Of a stretch of 64,000 nt of DNA, positions 8,875 through 17,645 are shown piece by piece; the first letter of the stretch is position 1, and the number at the start of each line of letters is the position of its first letter. The notes beneath the pieces were generated by a model. It was not told where the DNA came from. It did no database searches and saw only the letters and a list, made by a program, of their open reading frames with translations. The translations under genes and the position numbers were made by a program. The DNA comes from an uncultured Acetatifactor sp. GTDB taxonomy: Bacteria; Bacillota; Clostridia; Lachnospirales; Lachnospiraceae. The DNA lies in the NCBI GenBank assembly GCA_910586485.1, contig CAJUIA010000021.1, positions 4,764 to 68,763 on the forward strand, given 5' to 3'.

Positions 8875-9554
8875 CTGCGAATCACCTCGTCCCGTGTAAT
8901 TTTTCCGTCCTCAATGGCCAGAATGCGGTCTGCCTGCAGGGCGATGCTTTCATCATGGGTAATGATAATCAGGGTTTGATGATACTTTTGATTGGAAACC
9001 TTCAGCAGCTCTACAATCTCCTGACTGTTTTTGGAGTCCAGATTTCCGGTGGGCTCGTCGGCAAGCACCACGGCAGGCGCATTCATCAGGGCTCTGCCAA
9101 TGGATACCCGCTGCTGCTGGCCGCCGGAAAGCTGATTGGGCAGATGATTTTCCCGCCCCACAAGCTTCAGCGTAGTCAACAGCTCTTTTAACCTCTCCTG
9201 GTTGACCTTCCTGCCGTCCATCAGCACCGGGAGGGTAATATTCTCCACCACGTTCAGCACCGGGATCAGATTATAGAACTGGTAGATCAATCCCACCTGG
9301 CGGCGGCGGAAAATGGCAAGCTGCTCGTCGTTCTGCGCATATACATCACTGCCATCCATATAAACCTTGCCGCTGGTGGCCCTGTCCACTCCCCCCAGAA
9401 TATGCAGCAGGGTGGACTTACCCGATCCGGACGGACCTATAATAGCAATAAATTCACCCTTATTAACGGAAAAGGACACATTGTCCAGCGCCTTTACCTG
9501 GTTTTCACCCTTGCCGTAGGTCTTGCAAAGGTTTTCCACTCTCAAAATTTCCAT
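8871..9554 (-). CDS. ABC transporter ATP-binding protein (LolD/MacB/BceA type)
   Basis: 227 residues from MEILRVENLCKTYG. Walker A GPSGSGKST is at about 40-48, signature LSGGQQQR and Walker B VVLADEPTGNLD follow, and an H-loop sits in IIITHDE. The start at 9554 is set by AAAGGAGAAA about 9 bases upstream; a longer reading from 9575 lacks such a site. It drives the FtsX permease encoded directly downstream (4-bp overlap). Confidence 0.93.
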   Translation of the reverse strand: MEILRVENLCKTYGKGENQVKALDNVSFSVNKGEFIAIIGPSGSGKSTLLHILGGVDRATSGKVYMDGSDVYAQNDEQLAIFRRRQVGLIYQFYNLIPVLNVVENITLPVLMDGRKVNQERLKELLTTLKLVGRENHLPNQLSGGQQQRVSIGRALMNAPAVVLADEPTGNLDSKNSQEIVELLKVSNQKYHQTLIIITHDESIALQADRILAIEDGKITRDEVIRR

Positions 9555-9613
9555 GTCGAATTTCTCCTTTTTCATAATTCATATTTCCAGGTACAGCTCC
9601 CTGTAATCTACGA

Positions 9614-9650
9614 ATTATATTTTACGGGTTTCAGGTGACAGGGCGGTGAC
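9614..9650 (-). promoter_or_regulatory. Promoter with two 11-bp-phased GTCACC repeats before the ATPase/FtsX genes
   Basis: The 140-base gap between the kinase and the ATPase genes holds a consensus TATAAT (minus strand, 9614-9619). Two GTCACC hexamers (plus-strand GGTGAC at 9634-9639 and 9645-9650) lie 11 bp apart over the -35 position. This fits a site for the OmpR-type regulator encoded upstream, giving the transporter genes their own inducible promoter. Confidence 0.7.
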
Positions 9651-9694
9651 TTGAAAATAACAAAAACGTCACTTAGTAAAAAAGGAACTGCCTT

Positions 9695-10699
9695 TCAGAC
9701 AGTCCCCCTGTAAAATCGAATGGTAAATTTTGCGCCTCCGGACAGCTTATTTTCCGCCTTCAGCGTACCATTCTGGGCTGTAATGATCCTTCGCGCCAGC
9801 GCCAGGCCAATGCCAAAGCTCTTTTCGCCGGAATCCCTTCCCTTGTAAAAGCGTTCAAAAATATGGGGAAGATCCTCCGCCGCAATCCCCCTGCCGTTGT
9901 CTGAAATAATGATCTCCGCATAAAGGGCATTTTCCGAGGCGTTAATTTCGATGCTCCCGCCTTCCTGCGTATGCTCCATGCAGTTCTTGACAATATTGGT
10001 AATCGCCTCACAGGTCCAGGACACATCCCCGGAAAAATCTCCCTCCGCAGACACCTCTAAGCTCTGATCCCTCAGATCCATGGAAACCAGCAACGGCGCC
10101 GTTCCTCTTCGCAGCAGTTCCTCAAGAGGCAGGGTTTCCGATTTAAATTTTGCCGTCCCCGCGTCAAGCCTGGACATCTTCAGCAACGCAGTAATCAGCC
10201 ATTCGATCCGGGAAAGCAGCTCATACAGCTCATGGGATAACTGCTGCCGCCGAGCAGGGGTAATATCCTGTTCGGAAAGCAGGGATACCAGCAGATTTAT
10301 AGAAGTAAGGGGCGTGCGAATCTGATGGGATATATCCGCCAGGGAATCAGCCAGATATACCTTATCCTCCTTAAGGCTCAACTGCTGCTCCCGCAGGCGA
10401 ACCGTCATTTTATATATTTCGCTCTGTAAAATGGCAAGCTCTCCCTCGGCATACTTCTCCAGAGAGACCTGACAATCCTCATGCAGAATCCGGTCTATAT
10501 CCGCGGCAAGCCCGGAAATGCGCCGGTATCGCCTATAGGTGGCAAGCAGATAAACCGCCACAAACACCGTACAAACACCCAGCATCAGCAGGCCGAAGCG
10601 CCGTTCCCACAAATAAGCAGTTATGACTGCCGCCACAGTCAATATGCCATAGATCAATACCGTTTTCTTAATTTCCAGATTTCGAAACAGCTTCATCAT
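9695..10699 (-). CDS. Sensor histidine kinase, short-loop two-span type
   Basis: 334 residues with two adjacent membrane spans (about 13-31 and 35-53) and almost no extracytoplasmic loop, as in intramembrane-sensing BceS-type kinases. The phospho-acceptor is H125 (SHQIRTPLTS). The HATPase domain follows with NIVKNCMEHT, DNGRGI and GIGLALARRI motifs. It overlaps the regulator gene by up to 4 bp. Such kinases usually need the partner FtsX transporter to detect the peptide, in agreement with the neighbouring genes. ATG codons at 10699 and 10696 are both possible starts. Confidence 0.92.
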   Translation of the reverse strand: MMKLFRNLEIKKTVLIYGILTVAAVITAYLWERRFGLLMLGVCTVFVAVYLLATYRRYRRISGLAADIDRILHEDCQVSLEKYAEGELAILQSEIYKMTVRLREQQLSLKEDKVYLADSLADISHQIRTPLTSINLLVSLLSEQDITPARRQQLSHELYELLSRIEWLITALLKMSRLDAGTAKFKSETLPLEELLRRGTAPLLVSMDLRDQSLEVSAEGDFSGDVSWTCEAITNIVKNCMEHTQEGGSIEINASENALYAEIIISDNGRGIAAEDLPHIFERFYKGRDSGEKSFGIGLALARRIITAQNGTLKAENKLSGGAKFTIRFYRGTV

Positions 10700-11367
10700 C
10701 CATCAACCTTATAGCCCAGGCCCCGCACCGTCTTGATTATCGCCGGATTCTGGGGATCGTCCTCTATCTTTTCCCTGAGCCGCTTGATATACACCGTCAG
10801 GGTGTTGTCATTTACAAATTCTCCTGCCGCGTCCCAGATTGCCTCCAAAAGCTGGGTCCGGGTAAGCACCGCCCCCCGGTTATTTAAAAATACCAGCAGC
10901 AGGCGGTATTCCAGGGCCGACAGGTATAAATCCTTACCGTTTTTGGCCGCAACGCCCTTTACGGTATCCACCTCCACATCCCCCAGACGAATTACCGAGC
11001 CGGCACCTCCCGTAAGGCGGAGAATATTCCTGATCCGGCTCACAAGCTCTCTGGGCCTGAAGGGCTTGGGGATATAATCGTCCGCCCCCAGCTCAAATCC
11101 CGTGACCGTGCTGTACTCGTCCCCCGACGCAGTGAGAAAGATCACTGGCATCTTATAAAGAGACTTAACTGCGGAACAGACGGCAAAACCATTACCATCG
11201 GACAGGGAAATGTCCAGCAGCACCAGATCAAACCACTCACTCTCCAACGCCTCCAGCGCAGCCGCCTGCCCGGAAGCATTTTTCACCTCATACCCTTCTG
11301 CAGTCAGAAACTCCGTCAGGTTGGCCACAATGCCCCTATCGTCTTCCACCAGTAAAATTTTTGTCAT
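10696..11367 (-). CDS. OmpR-family response regulator
   Basis: 223 residues. Receiver acidic pair at 9-10, phospho-accepting D52 (VLLDISL), conserved K101 (IPKPFRP), and a winged-helix domain ending in IIKTVRGLGYKVDG. It overlaps both neighbours by 4 bp: the membrane protein before it and the kinase after it. Probable target is the repeat pair at 9634-9650 before the ATPase gene. Confidence 0.94.
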   Translation of the reverse strand: MTKILLVEDDRGIVANLTEFLTAEGYEVKNASGQAAALEALESEWFDLVLLDISLSDGNGFAVCSAVKSLYKMPVIFLTASGDEYSTVTGFELGADDYIPKPFRPRELVSRIRNILRLTGGAGSVIRLGDVEVDTVKGVAAKNGKDLYLSALEYRLLLVFLNNRGAVLTRTQLLEAIWDAAGEFVNDNTLTVYIKRLREKIEDDPQNPAIIKTVRGLGYKVDG

Positions 11368-11819
11368 CGGTCCGGATCCCTCTTATAATCAGGAAACTGT
11401 GCGGCCTCCAGGCTTTCCAGATAATTTCCCACCTCATCCAGCTCTCCGTCGCAGTAGTAATAAAGCACCTGTTTTCCCGTAATATCTTTTTGTGCATAGC
11501 GGGTGTTTCGTATTCCCAAGGATGTAATTTTTTCTCCGCTTTCTCCGATAAAAGTCAGATGATACCAATAGTCAATATTGGAGCTGAATTCCTTCTTCCG
11601 GAAATTCACCTGCCTGATGCCGTTTACAATCCTGGCAATATCCTCTGCATCCGAAATCACAAATTGATCGCCGTTGTTTCCGTTAATCACCTCAATGGCC
11701 GCAATTTCCTCCGCTGGAATTCCGCTCAGTAAGCGGACAGGCAGGAGCCACCATACAAAGCCGCAGCATATGATTACGCCAATAACAGTACCTATGATGA
11801 TTGCTGACTTCTTTTTCAT
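11364..11819 (-). CDS. Single-span membrane-anchored protein leading the two-component/ABC operon
   Basis: 151 residues. A signal-anchor span (about 6-27) is followed by an outside domain of about 120 residues with no cysteine at a lipobox. No family was recognised. The outside part contains IAAIEVINGNNGDQFVISDA and IARIVNGIRQVNFRKKEFSS. It is the first gene of the operon and overlaps the regulator by 4 bp, so it may be a sensor accessory or immunity-like protein; that role is inferred from position only. Confidence 0.75.
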   Translation of the reverse strand: MKKKSAIIIGTVIGVIICCGFVWWLLPVRLLSGIPAEEIAAIEVINGNNGDQFVISDAEDIARIVNGIRQVNFRKKEFSSNIDYWYHLTFIGESGEKITSLGIRNTRYAQKDITGKQVLYYYCDGELDEVGNYLESLEAAQFPDYKRDPDR

Positions 11820-11859
11820 ACTAACCTCCGGACACTTAATTTGTTTTTCTTATACGGTT

Positions 11860-11888
11860 ATTATATCATTTAAAAACCGGATTTGAAA
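11860..11888 (-). promoter_or_regulatory. Promoter of the membrane protein-regulator-kinase operon
   Basis: On the minus strand TTTCAA and TATAAT are separated by 17 bases, about 40 bases before the start at 11819. A GGAGG-type site (TCCGGAGGTTAGT) precedes the ATG. No 11-bp repeat like the one before the ATPase gene is seen here. Confidence 0.6.
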
Positions 11889-11978
11889 CAGATTTATAAA
11901 GTTTCCGTAGTTTTATCCACAGGCCTGCCAATCATAAAGGACCACTATCCACAACTTTCAAAAAACTGCAAAAATATA

Positions 11979-12055
11979 AGGAATCCTGATCCTTTTTATA
12001 GTAAAATTTTAGTGACCAAACAAAAATCTACTAAACAAAAAGGATGAGGATTCCT
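11979..12055 (+). repeat. Inverted repeat at the left end of the IS4-family remnant
   Basis: Arms at 11979-11997 and 12037-12055 are 19 bp each and pair with a single mismatch (AGGAATCCTGATCC against the complement of GGATGAGGATTCCT). The right arm touches the transposase start at 12057. It could be an IS-internal regulatory hairpin or part of the terminal inverted repeat. Confidence 0.6.
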
Positions 12056-12056
12056 C

Positions 12057-12803
12057 ATGGTTAATTTTACATCAAATACTTACCAAATGAAACGGAAAAT
12101 TTAACTTTTCTACTAAAAAGGTTATCATGTGACAGAAGCCTGCACCCTCACAAGAAATGGACATCCCGTCAGCATCTTCTCTGAAATCCATTCCTCTAAG
12201 GAGAAGAACTTTACCTCCATCAATGGCTTGACTTTTTCAGCACTGGAGCGGGCTGCCTCCCTCTTTGGGAAAGCTTCCTTCGTCATAGACAAAGGGTATG
12301 ATGACAACAAGATGTTCCGTAAGCTGGATGACTTAAAACAGGATTATGTCATCCGTCTTACCGCAAAACGCAGACTGCCCTTTCATGGAAAATGGATCCC
12401 GGCAGCACGACTGCGGAGTCAACGTAAATGTAAAACCATCTCTCCCTTTTTATAAAGGCAAAACCATGATACTGGCTGCCAATAGAAATATCAGTTTCGG
12501 GAAGATGCCATCCAGCTTGCAAAACTCTGCTTTTCCAGATGGCGCATTGAAAAATATTTTCGTTGCAAAAAGAAGGCTTTTCGCTTTGAAGACTACTGGG
12601 TCAGGAGGCAAAAAGCCATTAACGCCTTAAATTTCTATATCACCTAGTGCATGGCATTCCTAACACAGCTTTCGATAAAACCAGAGACGACTGCTCTTAA
12701 GGTTTCTGTCATAAAAACAACTGCACCCATTAAAGATAAAGTCCACTTCATCTATTACCGACTGTCAAAAGGCATCAGCAACATCCTTTCGTATATAACA
12801 TAA
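12057..12803 (+). pseudogene. Decayed IS4-family DDE transposase
   Basis: Three broken pieces are in order. The first is an N-terminal stub from ATG 12057 that stops after 15 codons. The second is a middle part in another frame with SFVIDKGYDDNKMFRKLDDL, which is the DDE-fold segment around the second catalytic Asp. The third, in yet another frame, is a C-terminal part with FSRWRIEKYFRCKKKAFRFE, the Y/R-E-K type signature of IS4 transposases. An in-frame TAG after FYIT interrupts the last piece before it ends at 12803. The element cannot make a transposase. An imperfect inverted repeat (CATCAGGCG.../...CCTGACG) follows at about 12811-12866. Confidence 0.82.
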
Positions 12804-12877
12804 AGGAGGGCATCAGGCGTTGATTGCGGACGTATCGTCCTGCTTATAGTCAACTGTGCCTGACGCTATTGATCTGA

Positions 12878-13039
12878 CTTTGGAAGGAAGTGGATATTCC
12901 CTATTTCCCCGGCTTTGAGAGGGCAAGTTTTATTTCTGGAACCTCTAGGCAATCATTAAAAGTGCATTTGCAAAAACTCAAGGAAAATATACCAGCCACC
13001 GATTTTAATTTTGATGACTGGCATTATGATCATTTATAA
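12878..13039 (+). pseudogene. Possible C-terminal remnant of an unidentified gene
   Basis: A 53-codon open stretch preceded directly by a TGA reads LWKEVDIPYFPGFERASF and later LKENIPATDFNFDDWHYD before TAA at 13037. The residue composition looks like real protein and it lies right after the transposase relic, so it may be the tail of a gene truncated by the insertion. No family was recognised. It overlaps the end of the opposite-strand membrane protein gene by about 35 bp. Confidence 0.35.
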
Positions 13040-14201
13040 CTTTCATACAATCTTCATAAAAATTTACTTTTTGGCCAATTTTATACAAATAATATATGCT
13101 AGCGGCTATGACTATAATGATTTCAAATACTAATGTACCAATTAACTTTTCAACAGACAAATTCGTTGTGGAATATATTGTTAGTATTATTGTCATTAAA
13201 GCAATATAAAGTGGTATCACTAGAATCTTATAATATTCTTCCTCTTTTTGAAACATCCTATATTTTCCGTTCAAAAAATGCAGAAAATTATTTGAATTAT
13301 AATTACTCACTAAAAACTTATGTATAAAATATTTTTCCCATTCTGAATATTTGTCAAAACAGGGGAATTTTTTATTTTCTTTAATCTTTTCTTCCCTATA
13401 TTCTTTCCTATATCTCTTCCCAATGTTCTTATATATTCTATACTCTTTTTTTTCGTTAAAGTTATAGGGCGTATATTTCTTCTTTTTGTACCGTGTATTA
13501 TGTAATCGGGTTTTATCCGTTGCCTCACTTCTTATAACTTCATCCTCTCCATTTTTTACGATATTCACAGCGCCAATTTTATCCTGCTTTCTATTTTTAT
13601 TAATCATTATAGTATCAAAAATAATATATGTAAGAATGGACTCCTTTATTGGCGTCAAAAAATCATTTATCAACAACTCAAAAGTACTCATGTCTAGATG
13701 CCCTTTTAAAAGACTATTCAAAATTCCAATTAAACTTTCGTTAATTGATTTTGATGTAAACGATAATATAATACACGTAAAATAAAACATTCCAAATACT
13801 ATATATTTAAAAACCTTATTGGCACTTTTGCAAACATACAGAACTATTAAATAAATAACATAAATTGTTATTTTTAATATTGCTTCAAAATCTTGTAATG
13901 TAATTTTTCCGCCAATCTTATTATCTATAAACACAAATATAACTAGTGCAATTATAAATGAAATTAATATACCTCCAAATATTAGTAACATTTTACAAGC
14001 ATATGAATAATCGGGTTCTTCTGCCCCTACCTTCTTCGATATTTTATCTACGATAAATGGATTAGTAATAATGCCCAAAACCAACACTGACAAACCATCA
14101 AGATTATTTTGAACATTTACTATAAAAACACAATTAATAAATGCCCAAAACATAGATAATGATATAAACCAAAATATTACCTTTGCAAACCTTTCTTTCA
14201 T
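13005..14201 (-). CDS. AT-rich multi-span membrane protein of unknown function
   Basis: 398 residues. An N-terminal block of about five to six hydrophobic segments (to about residue 200) is followed by a long, very lysine- and tyrosine-rich cytoplasmic stretch with RYKKKKYTPYNFNEKKEY, and then two more spans near the C-terminus (ILVIPLYIALMTIILTIY and LVFEIIIVIAASIYYLY). The gene is far richer in A/T and in Ile/Lys/Asn codons than its neighbours. It lies between an IS relic and a toxin-antitoxin pair, so it was probably acquired by transfer. The start at 14201 follows AAAGGGTGGTG. No family recognised. Confidence 0.7.
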   Translation of the reverse strand: MKERFAKVIFWFISLSMFWAFINCVFIVNVQNNLDGLSVLVLGIITNPFIVDKISKKVGAEEPDYSYACKMLLIFGGILISFIIALVIFVFIDNKIGGKITLQDFEAILKITIYVIYLIVLYVCKSANKVFKYIVFGMFYFTCIILSFTSKSINESLIGILNSLLKGHLDMSTFELLINDFLTPIKESILTYIIFDTIMINKNRKQDKIGAVNIVKNGEDEVIRSEATDKTRLHNTRYKKKKYTPYNFNEKKEYRIYKNIGKRYRKEYREEKIKENKKFPCFDKYSEWEKYFIHKFLVSNYNSNNFLHFLNGKYRMFQKEEEYYKILVIPLYIALMTIILTIYSTTNLSVEKLIGTLVFEIIIVIAASIYYLYKIGQKVNFYEDCMKVINDHNASHQN

Positions 14202-14627
14202 AAACACCACCCTTTAAAGAACATTATACGGTTTTTTATCGTATTAATCAATGACCAATTATAAACTTACCAAATTATTGTTGTTAGCCTTTCTGCATCC
14301 AATTCCCACACAATTCTTCCTATTCACTATTAAGCGCGCAAATCACATCAAAAATTCTTAGCTAGGACATGATAACCACTCTATTTTTTTATTGAATCAG
14401 TAAGATTGCATTCAATTCTCAATGCTTTGTGGAGTTTACATTAAGATACATTAAGTTCTTTTGCTATTACATCTATAATCATATTGCGATATTGGCATTT
14501 TGAGTTTCTATTGCCTTCATGCTTATAACCTTTTATCTTAAACATAACTCTTCGGTCCTTGGCTGGATCATTCTTTCGTCTACCAAAGTTATTAGATAAC
14601 AAAGCACAAAGTTTTAAATTCTCCATT
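14202..14627. other. AT-rich intergenic stretch without a convincing gene
   Basis: Between the AT-rich membrane protein gene and the promoter of the toxin-antitoxin pair I see no gene I would defend. A 61-codon minus-strand open frame (14441-14626) lacks a ribosome binding site. Its composition is as AT-rich as the neighbouring island. Confidence 0.5.
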
Positions 14628-14632
14628 TTGTA

Positions 14633-14661
14633 TTGCTAACAGTTATACAATAGGTTATAAT
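14633..14661 (+). promoter_or_regulatory. Promoter of the RelB/RelE-type pair
   Basis: TTGCTA (14633-14638) and TATAAT (14656-14661) are separated by 17 bases, about 33 bases before the antitoxin ATG. AAAGGTGG is the ribosome binding site. Confidence 0.7.
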
Positions 14662-14693
14662 AATATCAGTCCAAATAGAAAGGTGGTATTATT

Positions 14694-14996
14694 ATGGCTG
14701 CAAAAAGCGCAAATGTATTAGCCCGTGTTGAACCAGAAGTCAAAGAACAGGCAGAATCTATTATGTCCCAACTTGGTTTACCTGCTTCTGTTGTTATCAA
14801 TGCCTTATATAAACAAATCATCATGACCAAAAGTATCCCTTTTTCGTTAGCACTGCCTAAAGAACCTACCACTCTGGATTCCTTAACCACAGAAGAATTT
14901 GACTCCATAATGAAAAAAGGACTTGCACAAGCCAAATCAGACCAGTCACGCTCTGTTGCTGATGTATTTGCAGATTTAAGGCGGGAGATACGATAA
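14694..14996 (+). CDS. Antitoxin of the RelB/DinJ family
   Basis: 100 residues. The N-terminal ribbon-helix-helix part (NVLARVEPEVKEQAESIMSQLGLPASVVI) is typical of RelB/DinJ, followed by the conserved segment SIPFSLALP. It shares one base with the toxin start (TAATG), which couples translation. It is a different lineage from the antitoxin at 5473-5745. Confidence 0.92.
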   Translation: MAAKSANVLARVEPEVKEQAESIMSQLGLPASVVINALYKQIIMTKSIPFSLALPKEPTTLDSLTTEEFDSIMKKGLAQAKSDQSRSVADVFADLRREIR

Positions 14997-15331
14997 TGGA
15001 TAAAACCTATACTGTGAAAATCACTTCCCAGGCAGAAGATCAGATTCAGGAAACAATATATTATATTGCCCATGAATTAAGGGCTCCCGATGCTGCCCTT
15101 CATTTGCTGGATATGCTGGAAGATTCCATTGCATCACTTTCGCATTATCCACAACGTGCAGCATTAATATCCGAGGAACCCTGGCATACAAAAGGAATAC
15201 GCCGTTTGCCAGTGAAAAATTTCCTCATATACTTCTGGATTGATGATGCCAATATGAAAGTACAGGTAACAGCCTTAATCTATGGGAAACGAGACCAGCT
15301 GCATCAATTATCTCAAATGAATATAGAATAA
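14996..15331 (+). CDS. Toxin of the RelE/ParE superfamily
   Basis: 111 residues with the ParE/RelE fold signature: YTVKITSQAEDQIQETIYYI at the start, a central GIRRLPVKNFLIYFWID strand region, and a final VQVTALIYGKRD. A basic patch R-R-L-P-V-K-N is the usual core. The gene is complete and coupled to the antitoxin. Whether it cleaves mRNA or targets gyrase cannot be told from sequence. Confidence 0.88.
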   Translation: MDKTYTVKITSQAEDQIQETIYYIAHELRAPDAALHLLDMLEDSIASLSHYPQRAALISEEPWHTKGIRRLPVKNFLIYFWIDDANMKVQVTALIYGKRDQLHQLSQMNIE

Positions 15332-15389
15332 TATTCATTCGCCCAAATAACCGCTTAACACCATTCACCATGAAATTATGCAATCCTCA

Positions 15390-17645
15390 TTACTCCCTGG
15401 CTTTCAGCACCTCCGTCGGCGTAATCCGGTTTATTTTTCGCGAAAGCAGCGCGCCTGATAGAAAATAGATTCCCATGACACCGGCAAATATCAGGGGATA
15501 ATAGTACCACCGGAAGTGCAGATTCATTCCGCAGGCAACATTTGCCACCGCCCAGGGATAAATTGCGTCAGTGGCAGCCTTAGACAGCGGAATGCAGAGA
15601 GCCGCGCCCGCCGCCACGGTAATTGTGATTCCTCTTAAATACAGAGTGCGTACTTCCTTCTGTCGGAAGCCGAAAATTTTAACCAGCGAAATGCCAAAGC
15701 CTGCGCGGTCGATCATCACCCCTGTCATCAAATACATGACAACAAAAAATACAATCACCGAAACGGTCAGCAGCATCCTGACCATAGGCGCCATCATTTC
15801 GACAAATACTGCCGAAGAGCGCTCAATGTCAGAACGGGTCGTCGTGGAATAATAAAGGCAGTTCTCATCCGTTTCCAGCGCTCTTTCCGTCAGCAGGACA
15901 TTGTACTCTCCATCCGATTTCCCAAACAGCTCCCGCATGCAGCCGATCTCCATAAATGCCGTAAAACCTACGGAATAATCACAGATTCCCTCAACGGTAA
16001 ATTTGTACTCCTGTGATCCAGCCTTATCATACAAAACCAGTATATCTCCCTTGGCAAGGCCGTACTTTGTGGCCAGCGAGCTTCCTATAATGATGCTGTT
16101 TTTACTGTCCGCGGGCCTTGCGTCAAAGAATCTGCTGTTTTCCGTAATTCCCATCAAGGAAACATCCAGTGTATAACCGAATTTCGTTATGGACAGGGGT
16201 TGCAATAAACATGCTTCCCCTCCCTCTGGAATGCTTTCCTCCGGAAATTTTCCTGTGTACATATATTCAAATTTCACGCTGTTTCTGCTGTCAATTCCTA
16301 CATTTCGGCACAGTACAAGGCAGTTTAATCCCAGCATAAATATCATCATCGAGACAAACATTCCCACCGCCACGCCGACGCTTGTACGCAGCTCCCGCAG
16401 CATCTGCCGGATGCAAAAATTGCGTGTAAAGCTGCCGCTCTTTAAGTTCATTTTGCAAAGACCCACTGTTTTTCTCTCGTTTCGGATCAGAGAAAGGGCG
16501 GTCCGGGAAAGCTGTCTGTTGATCACAAGGAAATTAATAAGCACCGAAATCACAGGCGGCAGAAGCACCCCGTAAATGATCAGATAAGCAGGATATATCC
16601 TGTCAAAGGCGGGAACGGAAAAATAGCCGTAGGCCTCTTTCATCTGCCATACCATGCCAATCTCTGAAAAGCCCAATACCAGACCGGAAACCCCGCCCAG
16701 CAGTGAAATTGCTGCAGGCAGGGTAATATAATGGCGCAGCAGATTCCTTTTCTTTACCCCCAGAGCATACAAAGTCCCAATGACACTGGCTTCACGGTTG
16801 ATCTGATGAATTATAAACACGGATATGATATATGCAAACAGTGCAATCACAACCCCGCCCGCAAGCAGCCCTACCGTCCTGTTCAGCACCATATCCCCCG
16901 CTGCCGCCAATATCCTCGGATTATCCTCTGCCGTGGTAAAAGCAGTTGTCAAATTCTTAACCTCATCCTTTACCACATCATGGATGGCACCGCCTGATAA
17001 AATATATGCGTAGGTATAACTCTCTCCGCCTTGTATTCCGTTCTCCGGCATCGTTCCATTGACTTCCCCTGATAAATCCTCATACTGCCCGGCGGTCACA
17101 AAGGCCGTCCCAAAGGAAAAGCTTTCCGCGGACATATCCGAGAAATTACGCACCGGCAGATCATAATCCGGCGACGAACCGATCCCCACAATCTCAAATT
17201 CCCTTCCCAGAACCCGAATCCTGTCACCCACCGCATAATCATGTTCTTCGCAGTAGCGCTTTTCTAAAAGGACTTCACCCCTTTTCTCCGCTGTCCGGCC
17301 CTCGTCCACGGCAATCAGATTGATTTCCGCACGATTGCTCATAAACCGTAAAGCGGAGCCATCCTCCTGTTTTATGTCCGTGGAAAATTTCTGCTCCAGA
17401 ATCACGCCCTGCTGACGCAGATGTCCCTCCTGCTCCTTTGTCAACGGCTGGATCGTAGTAAACTCCCCGTCCTCAACCTGATTTTCCTCTGCACATGTAC
17501 GGCTTCCCCTGATCATATTTTCCGCGCCGCCAACCACCGATACCACCACGGCCATTCCCAGGGCCGTCATCAAAAACAACGCCAGCCACCGCCAAAAATG
17601 CTTTTTTATTTCCCTGGGCAGACGCTTTTTCAAAATCCTGTTCAT
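15390..17645 (-). CDS. ABC transporter permease, FtsX family
   Basis: 751 residues with an N-terminal anchor span, a large extracytoplasmic region of about 200 residues, a three-span FtsX block (around 260-380), a second anchor and outside region, and a final three-span FtsX block. ATG at 17645 shares one base with the stop of the ATPase gene, and GGAGGA lies 6 bases upstream; an earlier GTG at 17648 is spaced less well. With the TetR regulator and ATPase upstream it forms a ligand-controlled exporter or peptide-resistance unit. Confidence 0.9.
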   Translation of the reverse strand: MNRILKKRLPREIKKHFWRWLALFLMTALGMAVVVSVVGGAENMIRGSRTCAEENQVEDGEFTTIQPLTKEQEGHLRQQGVILEQKFSTDIKQEDGSALRFMSNRAEINLIAVDEGRTAEKRGEVLLEKRYCEEHDYAVGDRIRVLGREFEIVGIGSSPDYDLPVRNFSDMSAESFSFGTAFVTAGQYEDLSGEVNGTMPENGIQGGESYTYAYILSGGAIHDVVKDEVKNLTTAFTTAEDNPRILAAAGDMVLNRTVGLLAGGVVIALFAYIISVFIIHQINREASVIGTLYALGVKKRNLLRHYITLPAAISLLGGVSGLVLGFSEIGMVWQMKEAYGYFSVPAFDRIYPAYLIIYGVLLPPVISVLINFLVINRQLSRTALSLIRNERKTVGLCKMNLKSGSFTRNFCIRQMLRELRTSVGVAVGMFVSMMIFMLGLNCLVLCRNVGIDSRNSVKFEYMYTGKFPEESIPEGGEACLLQPLSITKFGYTLDVSLMGITENSRFFDARPADSKNSIIIGSSLATKYGLAKGDILVLYDKAGSQEYKFTVEGICDYSVGFTAFMEIGCMRELFGKSDGEYNVLLTERALETDENCLYYSTTTRSDIERSSAVFVEMMAPMVRMLLTVSVIVFFVVMYLMTGVMIDRAGFGISLVKIFGFRQKEVRTLYLRGITITVAAGAALCIPLSKAATDAIYPWAVANVACGMNLHFRWYYYPLIFAGVMGIYFLSGALLSRKINRITPTEVLKARE

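Noticed and set aside
11913..11921. Perfect DnaA box TTATCCACA with a second near-match at about 11946
   Set aside because: Only two boxes, no dnaA/dnaN genes and no AT-rich unwinding element with 13-mers; not an origin.
14441..14626. 61-codon minus-strand open frame in the AT-rich gap
   Set aside because: No ribosome binding site before the ATG, no recognised motif; probably chance in AT-rich DNA.
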